Part shown: one piece after another, positions 42,979-52,351 of the stretch
Layout of the letters: each line of letters starts with the position of its first letter
How positions within the stretch are numbered: the first letter of the stretch is position 1
Assembly (NCBI RefSeq): GCF_002006345.1
Contig: NZ_LZZM01000201.1
Coordinates: 61,670 to 125,669, forward strand
Length of the DNA: 64,000 nt
Source: Clostridium puniceum
Lineage (GTDB): Bacteria > Bacillota > Clostridia > Clostridiales > Clostridiaceae
Reading direction: 5' to 3'
Program-made: the position numbers and the translations under genes
The notes under the pieces: generated by a model
Told to the model about the DNA's origin: nothing
Database searches by the model: none
The model's input: the letters and a program-made list of their open reading frames with translations, nothing else

Positions 42979-43488
42979 CTATAATATTTTGAAGAACTCA
43001 TTAAATTCGCTGCTTACTTTTACAGAAGAATTTCTAGATATAATAATGTCTTTTATTTTAATTAAATCTTGAGCACCATAGACAGAAGGATTAATTAGAT
43101 ATCTTTCAGCATTTGAATTACTATTTCTTTTATTTTTATTGTCATTAGGATTAATACCAATTGATACAAAATCTTTCTTCTTAGTTTTAGGCTCATTTCC
43201 CTTGCCCATAGAAATTGATTTTATATCACTATATTTTATTGCTTTTATTAAATCCTTATTTTTATAAAATTCCATCTTATTTTCTTTAAGAAATATATCT
43301 CTACTGTATTCAACCCAAACTGAAAGTGCAGTTATTATTCCTGTGAATACAAATATCCATAAAAGAGGACTCTTTAAACCATCTTGAGTAATACCAAAAA
43401 CTACTCCCATCACTATTTCAATTATTGAAGCACCTAACATTGCACCATTTCTTTTTTTTATAACAATAGGAAATGTTGTATTCTCCAT
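42979..43488 (-). CDS. Unknown two-helix membrane protein with PH-like domain
   Basis: 169 residues. Two hydrophobic helices (about 13-34 and 43-58, GASIIEIVMGVVFGITQ and LLWIFVFTGIITALSVW), then a charged cytoplasmic part with KMEFYKNKDLIKAIKYSDIK and SVYGAQDLIKIKDIIISRN. This layout resembles small bacterial PH-domain proteins, but I do not recognise the family and no function can be stated. Monocistronic. Confidence 0.65.
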   Translation of the reverse strand: MENTTFPIVIKKRNGAMLGASIIEIVMGVVFGITQDGLKSPLLWIFVFTGIITALSVWVEYSRDIFLKENKMEFYKNKDLIKAIKYSDIKSISMGKGNEPKTKKKDFVSIGINPNDNKNKRNSNSNAERYLINPSVYGAQDLIKIKDIIISRNSSVKVSSEFNEFFKIL

Positions 43489-43744
43489 TGTCTATTCCCC
43501 CTCTAGATTATTTAACTCTACATATTCTGATTAATTAATAATTATCTATATACATAATATACATATCATTCTAAGAAATATTATATATCATATATACAAT
43601 ATTTTTCAATACTTGTATATATGATTATGAAAATCCCTATTAGAATATAACATAAGAACATAATCAAATTATAAAAAATTAGATGTATGAAAATTTTATA
43701 CAAACACAAACTATATATGTGATTTAGTTAAAGGTGGTGTCTAT

Positions 43745-43897
43745 ATGTCTACAAAAGATGGAATACATAAACCTGGATCATGTAATCCAGAACAAAAAGG
43801 GTTAAGAAGACAGAAACTTCATTCTAACCAAAATGATGTTGGTAATCCTAAAAATCAACCTGAATATGAAAATTTCAATGGAGAACCAATCAAGTAA
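43745..43897 (+). CDS. Small unknown protein (50 residues)
   Basis: Reads MSTKDGIHKPGSCNPEQKGL then RRQKLHSNQNDVGNPKNQPE, ending YENFNGEPIK. A good ribosome site (AAAGGTGGTG) is 6 bases ahead of the ATG, and a strong terminator follows right after the stop, so it looks like a real monocistronic gene. It is hydrophilic, rich in Asn, Gln, Lys and Gly, with one cysteine and no hydrophobic core; probably unstructured. I do not recognise it. Small acid-soluble or stress proteins of this size are possible alternatives. Confidence 0.7.
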   Translation: MSTKDGIHKPGSCNPEQKGLRRQKLHSNQNDVGNPKNQPEYENFNGEPIK

Positions 43898-43903
43898 AAA
43901 TTA

Positions 43904-43944
43904 AGAGATACTTAGTAAATTTTATTCAAATACTAAGTATCTCT
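43904..43944 (+). terminator. Terminator after the 50-residue gene
   Basis: AGAGATACTTAGTA / TACTAAGTATCTCT, perfect 14-base arms followed by TTTT. Confidence 0.9.
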
Positions 43945-44107
43945 TTTAATTAGAAAAGTCAACTCTATTATTTGGTATACATAATAATCTTAATAGCCCT
44001 TGTAAATTAAGTTCTATTTATTTTAATTACATTCAATAAATACCAAGTCAACATGTTAGTATATCCTTTTTCATATACCTTAGTCTAATGTTGTTAACCA
44101 TAAAATA

Positions 44108-44758
44108 TTATGAATTAGGATAAATTACAATATTTACTGCTTCAATAATAGAATTTTTTTCTTTAATTGATTTTACTATAATATCTTTTAATTCTTTGTC
44201 GATTCTGTAAAAAAATTCTTCATCTCTAAGTCCATTTAAATTTACTTTGACGTTTATTATAGAGCTTTCTATAGCTGAATGAAGTAAAATTGCAGAAATA
44301 GCCAAATCTGATAGTAGCATCTTGTTTCCATACTTAGCCATAACATTTAAGTTTTTATAAAACCCTAAGCTTTCTCTTGCTAATATTAAAGGTGCTTCCA
44401 TAGATTTTATAGTGTTTTCTTTTATAGCTAAAGCTCTTTTTTGCTTATCTTCTTCTGTGTTTTTAGGTAACTTATAACAATCCATTAATTTCAAGAAATT
44501 TTCTCTATCTTCCTCCATAAGCTCTAGACTTCTTGAAGTAAATTCTTTAGATTCTTTTTGAAATTTATTTATAAGTTTCTTTTCGTTATCTATCAAACTT
44601 AAATAACTCTTTTTGCCTACAGTTAAAGAATAAACCATAGAGTTTAATGCTCCAGATAGTGCTCCAATAAGGCCTGCTACACTTCCACCACCTGGTGCTG
44701 ATAAATCTGATCCTAATTCATCTAAAAACTGGTTAATGCTTTCATCGCAAAATTTCAT
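44108..44758 (-). CDS. fchA: Methenyltetrahydrofolate cyclohydrolase / formimino-THF cyclodeaminase (FchA)
   Basis: A 216-residue all-helical enzyme. The signature is at the N-terminus: SAPGGGSVAGLIGALSGALN. It converts methenyl-THF to 10-formyl-THF or deaminates formimino-THF, in the cytoplasm. In clostridia it serves one-carbon metabolism, the same pool sensed by the ZTP riboswitch before pflB. AGGAGA precedes the ATG. No other folate gene is adjacent. Confidence 0.9.
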   Translation of the reverse strand: MKFCDESINQFLDELGSDLSAPGGGSVAGLIGALSGALNSMVYSLTVGKKSYLSLIDNEKKLINKFQKESKEFTSRSLELMEEDRENFLKLMDCYKLPKNTEEDKQKRALAIKENTIKSMEAPLILARESLGFYKNLNVMAKYGNKMLLSDLAISAILLHSAIESSIINVKVNLNGLRDEEFFYRIDKELKDIIVKSIKEKNSIIEAVNIVIYPNS

Positions 44759-44946
44759 ATATTATTCTCCTATCTATCAATAATATGATTATAAATTGAA
44801 AATGTATAATTTATAATTAAGATTTAAAGCTATTTACTTTCTTTTATTTTATATTTTTAAGTTATAACTCTTACTTGCTTCACTACTAACTTTCTATTAA
44901 ATCACATAAAGCCTTAATTATTATTCATTAATTTTTATTACAAAGA

Positions 44947-46170
44947 TTAATGAATATTTTTATTATCTAAAATTGATATTAAATATCCCAAGTATATCCA
45001 AAATACCAAAGAAATGAAACTTGCCATATACACAAGAGTACTTTCAAATAAATTTACTGCCAGAATTCCAACTATAACTGAAGTTAATGTTGTCATTTGA
45101 AGTTTTTCTTTTCTTTGTAATTTATCTAAATGGTGAACTATAAACATTAATATTATTCCTAGAAACATTAAAAATAATAGTAATGAAATAATACCATTTA
45201 CTGTTGCTATCTGTACATATATATTATGAGTTCCTCCATATTGTATACCTGGTACATACCAGCCTATACGTGCATTTTTAATTGCTTCTACAAGCTCACT
45301 GTTTCCTACTCCTGTGAACAAATGGCTTTTTATTACTACAATTGCAGAATCCCAAATATTGTTTCTTTCTGTTGTAAATCTTTCTAGATTAATTTTGCCA
45401 GATTCTAAAATTACTGCGCTAACTAATATTGGTAATATTAGAAGGGTAGCTCTAATGTATTTATTCTTATTATATATAAAAATAAAAGTATATACTACAG
45501 CAATAACAACTAAATAAGCACTTCTTCCTTGAGATCCTATCATTGTGATTGTTTGTAATATTATATTCCCAAGCCAAAACATCTTAAGTTTATGATTCTT
45601 TTCTATATAATTAAGATAGATACACATAACAATTGCTATCGCAACTGCTATTCCAAGTGCATTTTTATTATCAAACACACCTCTTGTATCTCCATATATG
45701 ATTTCATTTATTACTATAGTTTTTCCTAAAAATCTCATTGTTAAAGAAATAATAGATGCTATAAACATAAAAATTGCATAACAATAGGTTATTATATTCA
45801 TTTCCTTAACTAAGGTCTTTTTATCTCTAAAAACCTCAACAGAAAATATTACAAGAAATAAAATTAAATTAACCAGCCAAATTTTTATATTCTCACTATT
45901 TCTATAAGCAGCAATATTTAAAATTAATGTTATTATCATGAAAAGTCCAAGTGGAATATCAAATTTATAAATCTTTCTTCTCTTATAATCTTCAACTATC
46001 ATAAGTAAAATTAAAATTATTGCCCATGCTAATACTATATTTTTCAATATTGATATACCAGGAATATATTGCAACATAGTAACAAATGTAAAACTTACAA
46101 ACAAGTATAGTAATTTAAAATAAAACTTATTATCCACATATTTATATATATTTTTAATTATTTCCTTCAT
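44947..46170 (-). CDS. O-antigen ligase / Wzy-type polysaccharide polymerase
   Basis: A 407-residue protein with about eleven hydrophobic helices and the Wzy_C-type loop IQYGGTHNIYVQIATVNGII, with the histidine-asparagine pair near the C-terminus, and GSQGRSAYLVVIAVVYTF. Joins or polymerises lipid-linked sugar units outside the membrane. Its start lies inside the end of the upstream glycosyltransferase gene (17-base overlap), so it is translationally coupled, last in the polysaccharide operon. Confidence 0.82.
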   Translation of the reverse strand: MKEIIKNIYKYVDNKFYFKLLYLFVSFTFVTMLQYIPGISILKNIVLAWAIILILLMIVEDYKRRKIYKFDIPLGLFMIITLILNIAAYRNSENIKIWLVNLILFLVIFSVEVFRDKKTLVKEMNIITYCYAIFMFIASIISLTMRFLGKTIVINEIIYGDTRGVFDNKNALGIAVAIAIVMCIYLNYIEKNHKLKMFWLGNIILQTITMIGSQGRSAYLVVIAVVYTFIFIYNKNKYIRATLLILPILVSAVILESGKINLERFTTERNNIWDSAIVVIKSHLFTGVGNSELVEAIKNARIGWYVPGIQYGGTHNIYVQIATVNGIISLLLFLMFLGIILMFIVHHLDKLQRKEKLQMTTLTSVIVGILAVNLFESTLVYMASFISLVFWIYLGYLISILDNKNIH

Positions 46171-47320
46171 ATGCTTTTTTATACACCCCTTTTAGCTTTT
46201 CAACTAATACTTTTTCAGAATAGCTAAAAATTGTTTTCTCTCTTATCTTATATTTATCATATATTTTGTAATTATCTTTTATCTTTATTAATGCTTTTGC
46301 TAAATCCTCTATATTTTTCTTTTTAGCTATTATTCCATTATCTTCATTTATTATATCCTCTGCCCCACCATTGTCAGCACCTATAATAGGCTTCCCTGAT
46401 GCAAGAGCTTCAATATAAACAACACCAAAGGTTTCATGTTCAGATGCTAAAGCAAAGACATCACAAGCTTTCATTTCATCTGAAACTTCTTTTCTTGATA
46501 ATGCTCCTAAAAGTTTTATCTGCTCATCCATTCCTAAATCTTCAATAAGTTTCTTTAACACTGGCTTAAGAGAACCATCTGCACCTATCCTTAGCGTTAC
46601 CTTTTTCGCTTTAAAAGCTTTTGTAAAAGCTTTAATTAAACAATCCATACCTTTTCCATCTTCTAAAAAACCACATGAAAAAAATTTAAAATTTCTATTT
46701 ACTTCTGAATTTTCCAGATTAATATTTTCATTAAGATCAAATAATTTTAAATCAACCATATTATTAATAACTTCAATTGGTCTATTAACATATTCCTGAA
46801 GTTCGTTTTTTAATCCATTTCCAACTGAAATTAAAAAATCTGCCTTTTCATAAGCTTCAAATATGTATTTTTTATAACTCTCTTTAGTATATTTGGCATA
46901 TTTAAGAGATGAGTGCTCTGTTATTACAAGCGGAATATTATACTTTTGACTTATAAAAGTAGCTGCAATACCTCCCCAAAAGGCTGAATGTGCATGAATG
47001 ATATCAACTTTACCTTCCCTTTTAACTATTTCTTGATAAAGTTTATCCATTCTCTTATTAAAACTTTTGAACATTAAAGGATTTTTAGGAAAATAATTAT
47101 AATCTTTATATCTATAAGTCCTAAGATCATCTTCTATATTAAAATTTATTCCTCTTTTCTCATGAATCTTGCCCAACATAGTAATTGGCCAAATCTCATT
47201 ATATGCTACTGTAATTTTTTCATCACAATTCGCAAGTGCCTTAAACTGCTCCTTAAAAAAGCTTCCATGTACTTTATTCCTTGACGAAGAATACCATGAT
47301 GGAATGACCATTATATGCAT
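46154..47320 (-). CDS. Glycosyltransferase, GT4 family
   Basis: A 388-residue GT-B enzyme. N-terminal MVIPSWYSSSRNKVHG-FF with HAHSAFWGGIAATF, and C-terminal donor site ASEHETFGVVYIEALASGKP followed by GGAEDII. Uses a nucleotide sugar to extend a lipid-linked glycan at the cytoplasmic face. It starts directly at the stop of the previous gene (TAAATG) after AGGAGG. Confidence 0.88.
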   Translation of the reverse strand: MHIMVIPSWYSSSRNKVHGSFFKEQFKALANCDEKITVAYNEIWPITMLGKIHEKRGINFNIEDDLRTYRYKDYNYFPKNPLMFKSFNKRMDKLYQEIVKREGKVDIIHAHSAFWGGIAATFISQKYNIPLVITEHSSLKYAKYTKESYKKYIFEAYEKADFLISVGNGLKNELQEYVNRPIEVINNMVDLKLFDLNENINLENSEVNRNFKFFSCGFLEDGKGMDCLIKAFTKAFKAKKVTLRIGADGSLKPVLKKLIEDLGMDEQIKLLGALSRKEVSDEMKACDVFALASEHETFGVVYIEALASGKPIIGADNGGAEDIINEDNGIIAKKKNIEDLAKALIKIKDNYKIYDKYKIREKTIFSYSEKVLVEKLKGVYKKAYEGNN

Positions 47321-48625
47321 TTAATCACTCCCTCCTAATATAGAATTCAATCTCTCAACTATCGAATTCCACTCATAATTTAAATCTGGAGCGCAATCTA
47401 TTTTTTCATTCCTATGCATTTCAATTAATTTATAAATTTTAGCCTTTATTTCTTGAACATTATTTTCAACTACAATACATTTTGTATTATTTTTTACCAC
47501 TCTTTTAATTGGATCATTTCTATCTCCATAAATTACAAATATTCTGCCTTTTGCTCCAAAATAATCATAAATTTTAGCAGGTATTTGAGTAGAATTTTTA
47601 TTTCCAAATAGAAGCAATGCATTTCCATTAAGCATATATTTAAGAGCTTCATTAAATGGTATTCTAGGTGATACTTTTGCTACTTGTAAATTTTCTAGTC
47701 TCTTCTTACCTTCTATATCATCTATATTACCAAAAAACAACACATTTAATAAACTGTATGCTTCTCCGTCTTCTTCTTTTATTTCTTCAATTGCTTTTAT
47801 AAAAGGTTTTATATCTCTAAGCTTAGAAAATATTTCTCCAGTATAAATCATATTAAGCTTATCTTTTTTTATAAGTGCTGGTGGTTCTTCATTAAATAAT
47901 GTATCATATAAATTCCTATCAAAACCTCTATTTAATATAAAAGTCTTTTTACTACCATCACTTAAGGCTTTATAGTCTTTTAAATATTCATTTTTATTAG
48001 CTTCTGTAACAAATATAAATTTATCTGCTAAATTAACAATATTTTTCTCCATATTCTGTTCAAGTAATTTCTTAACAATAAAAGACTTCTCTCTTGTAGA
48101 ATCCTTAAGCCAAGGGTCACTCCAATAAGTAATCCACGGTATATCTCTATATTGCTTCTTTATATAATAAGCACATAAATGAGAAGATGGAGGCTCATGC
48201 ATTGAAAATATAACATCAAATTTTTCTTTTACCATTAATGCGATACCATAATCCCCTGCTTTTCTTGCCCATCCATAGTACATATCTGGTATAACTAAAG
48301 CATTTTTTAATCGTCTTAAAAGCCTCTTTCCTTTACCACTCTTATTTTGTAATGACAAACCAGACTTTTCCTTTGTTTTCCCAATATTTCTAGGCATTAA
48401 TTTTTTAAAAACAATACCACCATCAACAACATGAACTTTTATTTTATTGTCCATCATAGAACGTAATGTTTCATCATAATATATTGAATCCTTTGGAAAA
48501 TTAACGGTTAAAAGATGTACCTCATTATTATTAATTTCACTTAATTTGTTTAAATATTGCAACGTTTCTATAGCAGCAGAATTATTTATTAATGGGGAAT
48601 AGCAGGCAATAAATAATATTTTCAT
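47321..48625 (-). CDS. Glycosyltransferase (GT4-like, GT-B fold)
   Basis: A 434-residue protein with FIACYSPLINNSAAIETLQY at the start, FSMHEPPSSHLCAYYIKKQY, LNMIYTGEIFSKLRDIKPF, and a C-terminal KIYDYFGAKGRIFVIYG in place of the classical E-x7-E. Resembles glycosyltransferases of capsular and exopolysaccharide loci; donor and acceptor unknown. It follows the flippase by 8 bases; an AGGAGG ribosome site overlaps that gap. Confidence 0.8.
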   Translation of the reverse strand: MKILFIACYSPLINNSAAIETLQYLNKLSEINNNEVHLLTVNFPKDSIYYDETLRSMMDNKIKVHVVDGGIVFKKLMPRNIGKTKEKSGLSLQNKSGKGKRLLRRLKNALVIPDMYYGWARKAGDYGIALMVKEKFDVIFSMHEPPSSHLCAYYIKKQYRDIPWITYWSDPWLKDSTREKSFIVKKLLEQNMEKNIVNLADKFIFVTEANKNEYLKDYKALSDGSKKTFILNRGFDRNLYDTLFNEEPPALIKKDKLNMIYTGEIFSKLRDIKPFIKAIEEIKEEDGEAYSLLNVLFFGNIDDIEGKKRLENLQVAKVSPRIPFNEALKYMLNGNALLLFGNKNSTQIPAKIYDYFGAKGRIFVIYGDRNDPIKRVVKNNTKCIVVENNVQEIKAKIYKLIEMHRNEKIDCAPDLNYEWNSIVERLNSILGGSD

Positions 48626-48633
48626 ATGTCCTC

Positions 48634-50160
48634 CTATCTTTTAATTTTCTTTAAAATTAAACTTTTTATTTCCACTATTTCTTCTATTTTAAGTATATAG
48701 CATAAAATTAAATATATAATAATTCCAACAATAGTTCCTAATAATAGAAGTATTAGTGAGTTTATTTTTTCTTTTAAATAACTTACCATAATAATTATGA
48801 CTAAACCCATAATTAAAGAGTTCATGGTTATTAATCCTATTTTCTTAAGTATATCTCTTATTTTAAAAGCTTTTTCTATTTTTATAACACTGATAAATAA
48901 CAAAACAGATGTTACTATCATTGCTATAACTGAGGCTAAAGCTATCCCCATTATTCCTATATATCTAGATAAAATTATACTGAATGCTACATTAATAACG
49001 ACCCCAATAAGTCCATTTATTGTAGTAACTTTTGTTTTTCCCATAGAAAACAAAGTTGAGTTTAAAATATCTCTTATACCTGTAAAAAATATTCCAAATC
49101 CATAACCAAATAACGCAAAACTTGTAATTTGAACAGCATTTTCATCAAATGCTCCTCTCTCATATATTATTCTTATTATATCTTTATTAAATATTATAAC
49201 TCCAATAGTAATGGGAATTAATAACAAAGCCAAATATAAAATTGATTTTTTTAATATATTTAAAAAACCAATTTTGTCTTCGTTACTTCTCATATTTGCC
49301 ATAAGAGGATAGACTATGCTGGTAACTGAAGTTGTAATAATTGTATTAACAAAAACTATCAACTTTTGAGCATAATCCAGTGCTGAAACTGATCCATCTG
49401 GAAATTTTAAAGCAATATACTTATCTACAACCATATTTAGAGAATTTGCTCCTGCTCCAATAATTACTGGAATTATTAAAATTATAATAGCTTTTAATCT
49501 TTCATCCTTTAATTTTATAGCAAATTTATATCTATACCCATGTGTAATAAGCGATGGAACTTGCACCGCTACCCTAAAGAAATTTCCAATAACATTTGCA
49601 ATTGTTAATCCTATAATATCATAATTTTTAAATAACAATAAATATATTATCATAGGTAAATTGAAAAACAACCCTAATATGGATGGAATCACAAAATCTT
49701 CATTCACTTGTAACAATGTTGTAAAACATGCATTAATTGATAAAAATAATATATTCAAAAGTGTGATTCTTAATAGTCCAATTGCAGTTAATGCTGTTTT
49801 TTCTGATGGGTTAAATAAATATACTATTTCTTTTGAAAAAACACTTGTTAGAACAAAAAGAAACAAAGATACAATAAAAAGTATGTTTATTACGTTATTC
49901 GCAAAATCATACATTTCATTTTGTCCCTTTTTAGCTTTAATTTTACTAAGTGTTGGCAAAAAAGCAGTTGATATCGCAAGTCCAATTAAAGTAAATATTG
50001 TTTCTGGCACTGATACAGCAATATTATAAGCATCAGTATACATTCCAGCTCCAAAACTTTTTCCAATAAGCATATCTCGGATTAACCCTAATGCTCTGCT
50101 TATTATAGATACTATCATTATTATGAATGTAGATTTAATTAAATTACTTCCCTTTTTCAT
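48634..50160 (-). CDS. MurJ/MviN-family lipid flippase
   Basis: A 508-residue membrane protein of about fourteen helices. N-terminal IIMIVSIISRALGLIRDMLI with the MviN motif GFIRDxL-like, and FGAGMYTDAYNIAVSVPETI. The family flips undecaprenyl-linked precursors: MurJ for lipid II, relatives for polysaccharide units. Its position within glycosyltransferase genes favours a polysaccharide role, but a second MurJ is also possible. A 42-base gap follows wecG-like 50203. Confidence 0.85.
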   Translation of the reverse strand: MKKGSNLIKSTFIIMIVSIISRALGLIRDMLIGKSFGAGMYTDAYNIAVSVPETIFTLIGLAISTAFLPTLSKIKAKKGQNEMYDFANNVINILFIVSLFLFVLTSVFSKEIVYLFNPSEKTALTAIGLLRITLLNILFLSINACFTTLLQVNEDFVIPSILGLFFNLPMIIYLLLFKNYDIIGLTIANVIGNFFRVAVQVPSLITHGYRYKFAIKLKDERLKAIIILIIPVIIGAGANSLNMVVDKYIALKFPDGSVSALDYAQKLIVFVNTIITTSVTSIVYPLMANMRSNEDKIGFLNILKKSILYLALLLIPITIGVIIFNKDIIRIIYERGAFDENAVQITSFALFGYGFGIFFTGIRDILNSTLFSMGKTKVTTINGLIGVVINVAFSIILSRYIGIMGIALASVIAMIVTSVLLFISVIKIEKAFKIRDILKKIGLITMNSLIMGLVIIIMVSYLKEKINSLILLLLGTIVGIIIYLILCYILKIEEIVEIKSLILKKIKR

Positions 50161-50202
50161 TCGATATCAATTCTCCCTGCTTCATGATCGCTCTATTATC
50201 AA

Positions 50203-50919
50203 CTAATTTTTATTTCTATTCTTCCATACTAATAATAAAAACTTAGGTATTACCATTAATCTTCTTATTCTAAATGGTTCTTGTATAACTCGATATAGCC
50301 ATTCTAACCCTAAAACTAACATCCATTTTGGTGCCCTTTTAAGCTTTCCCGCAAATATGTCAAAAACACCACCTACTCCCATAAATATGTGAGTAGGCAA
50401 ATTCTCCATGACTTTTTCTATAAATATTTCTTGTCTTGGTGAACCCATAGCCACAAAAATAGCCCAAGGTTCACTTTTTTTCACATCTTCTATTATATCA
50501 TTACAATTATTTAAATCAAAAAAACCATTATGAAATCCTGAAATCTTTAGGTTTGAAAATTCATTTTTAATATTTTCTATACATTTTTCAAGAATTTCCT
50601 GTTTTGCTCCTAACAAATAAATTGATTTTCCTTCTGAATCAGCCTTAATTAAAACTTCTCTAACAACATCTATTCCCGCTATTTTCTCTTTAACCGGTGC
50701 TCTTAAAAGTTTTGATGCAATGACAGTTCCAACCCCATCTGGTATTATAACTGAAGTTTTAGCATTAAAGTTTTCTTTTAGCACAGGGTTACTTAAGCCG
50801 TTAAATAACACTTCGGGATTCCCAGATATTATATTTACTTTATCAAAACCTTCTATGTAATTCATTAAAATGCTCTTATCTTTATTAAAAACCTTAAAAT
50901 CCAATATTTTCGTAAACAT
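50203..50919 (-). CDS. WecG/TagA/CpsF-family glycosyltransferase (GT26)
   Basis: A 238-residue enzyme. Catalytic aspartate in SVIIPDGVGTVIASKLL, then FVAMGSPRQEIFIEKV, GVGGVFDIFAGKLKRAPKWM and a C-terminal arginine-rich LYRVIQEPFRIRRL that peels onto the membrane. Such enzymes add ManNAc (TagA/TarA) or ManNAcA to undecaprenyl-PP-GlcNAc, an early step in wall teichoic acid or polysaccharide. TAGGAGAT precedes the ATG. Confidence 0.93.
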   Translation of the reverse strand: MFTKILDFKVFNKDKSILMNYIEGFDKVNIISGNPEVLFNGLSNPVLKENFNAKTSVIIPDGVGTVIASKLLRAPVKEKIAGIDVVREVLIKADSEGKSIYLLGAKQEILEKCIENIKNEFSNLKISGFHNGFFDLNNCNDIIEDVKKSEPWAIFVAMGSPRQEIFIEKVMENLPTHIFMGVGGVFDIFAGKLKRAPKWMLVLGLEWLYRVIQEPFRIRRLMVIPKFLLLVWKNRNKN

Positions 50920-51043
50920 ATGATCTCCTAACCCAATTGAAACTAAACAATCAATGATAAAATTCTAAAAATATGTTTTCCAACTTCCACCTTAACTGCT
51001 TCTGAATTGTCAATTGTATATTGTAACTTCTCAATTAATCTAT

Positions 51044-52144
51044 CTATTTCATAGTTCTATTTAGCATTTGATCTATTTCTATAACTATTTCATCATCTGG
51101 AGCTAATTTCTTTGCAATATCTAAATTTAGTTTTGCTTGCTCCTTATCACCTAAATTAATATAGCACATTACAATATTGGTGCATATATCAACTTCTTTA
51201 GATGCTTCAAAAGCTTTTCTAAAATATTTCAAAGCTTCTTCATAATCTCCGATTGATGCATAATTTAACCCTAATTCATTAACAACTTCAAGGCTTCCAG
51301 ACTCAATTGACAAGCTTTCATTTAAATAATGTATAGCGGTTTCATGATTTTGAAGCTTTCTATATCCGACACCTAAATAGTAATAGATTAGAGGATTTTT
51401 CTCAAATTCCTCACTTAACGGAAGAAGTAATTCAATTGCTTTTTTAGGCTCTTCGTTTAAACAGTCAACTGCTTTTTCAAAGTGGCTTACATTATTAATA
51501 TCAGCTATTATTTGTTCAATTTCAGGTGTTTTTTTACCACCCTTGTTTATATATTCATTAATTTCAACTTCTGCACCTTTATAATCTCCTTTATCTTTAA
51601 GTATTAAAGCATTATAAAGATATGGCTCTGGAACTTTTTCAAATTTTTCTTTACATTCTTCTATTTCTTCCAATAATAATTCATCAAAACTTGAATCTTT
51701 TTCTCTTATAGTTTCTCCTATGGTCAATAGCTTAATTAAAATTTCTTCTTCTCTTGTATATATATAAAGACCTTTTAATAAGATATAAGCATCTTCTAAT
51801 CTATCTTTCTTTATTTTCTCTGCAATAAGACTTTTTACACATTCTTCTGAATCAGGAATGGAAGCTAAAATTATTCCATAATCATCATTGTATTTAATAT
51901 TTTTATCAGCTCCAAAGGCAATAAACATTCCTTCAATAAAATAATATATAGGCAGATTATTTAATGTTATTGGATTATTTGCATTTGCTGCAACATATTC
52001 AGAACTTATTGGCATGTATAAATCATCATTTTTAAATTGAAAATTATCAGGAATGTTAATACTTTTTTTAAAACCATCTTTATTAATTTCTAAAAATAAT
52101 AATTTACTTAATTTATCTTTATACATTGTCTTGTAATTACTCAT
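51044..52144 (-). CDS. TPR-repeat protein upstream of the polysaccharide genes
   Basis: A 366-residue cytoplasmic protein with TPR repeats in its C-terminal half (NPLIYYYLGVGYRKLQNHET, LEVVNELGLNYASIGDYEEA, VDICTNIVMCYINLGDKEQA). The N-terminal half has no motif I recognise. The ATG at 52144 follows GTGAGGTGT; codons up to 52156 are in frame but without a site of their own. First gene of the run of minus-strand polysaccharide genes; function unknown. Confidence 0.8.
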   Translation of the reverse strand: MSNYKTMYKDKLSKLLFLEINKDGFKKSINIPDNFQFKNDDLYMPISSEYVAANANNPITLNNLPIYYFIEGMFIAFGADKNIKYNDDYGIILASIPDSEECVKSLIAEKIKKDRLEDAYILLKGLYIYTREEEILIKLLTIGETIREKDSSFDELLLEEIEECKEKFEKVPEPYLYNALILKDKGDYKGAEVEINEYINKGGKKTPEIEQIIADINNVSHFEKAVDCLNEEPKKAIELLLPLSEEFEKNPLIYYYLGVGYRKLQNHETAIHYLNESLSIESGSLEVVNELGLNYASIGDYEEALKYFRKAFEASKEVDICTNIVMCYINLGDKEQAKLNLDIAKKLAPDDEIVIEIDQMLNRTMK

Positions 52145-52307
52145 TTTACACCTCACTGAATTTAGTTAACAGTTAATGTCCTTTATGGATATCCTATAGA
52201 CAAATAACAGTTAACAATTGTTTGTTAAATTTTATTTTAAATATTAATTTTTAAAATCTGATAGAACTTTGTTACTTAAATTGTTCAGGTTAACTGGTAA
52301 CTGAGTA

Positions 52308-52337
52308 AAAAATGCTACCACCTAAGAGATGATAGCA
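52308..52337 (-). terminator. Terminator of pgcA
   Basis: TGCTATCA / TGGTAGCA stem (one G-T pair) followed by TTTTTTAC on the minus strand. Confidence 0.8.
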
Positions 52338-52351
52338 ATTTCTATGAAAAT

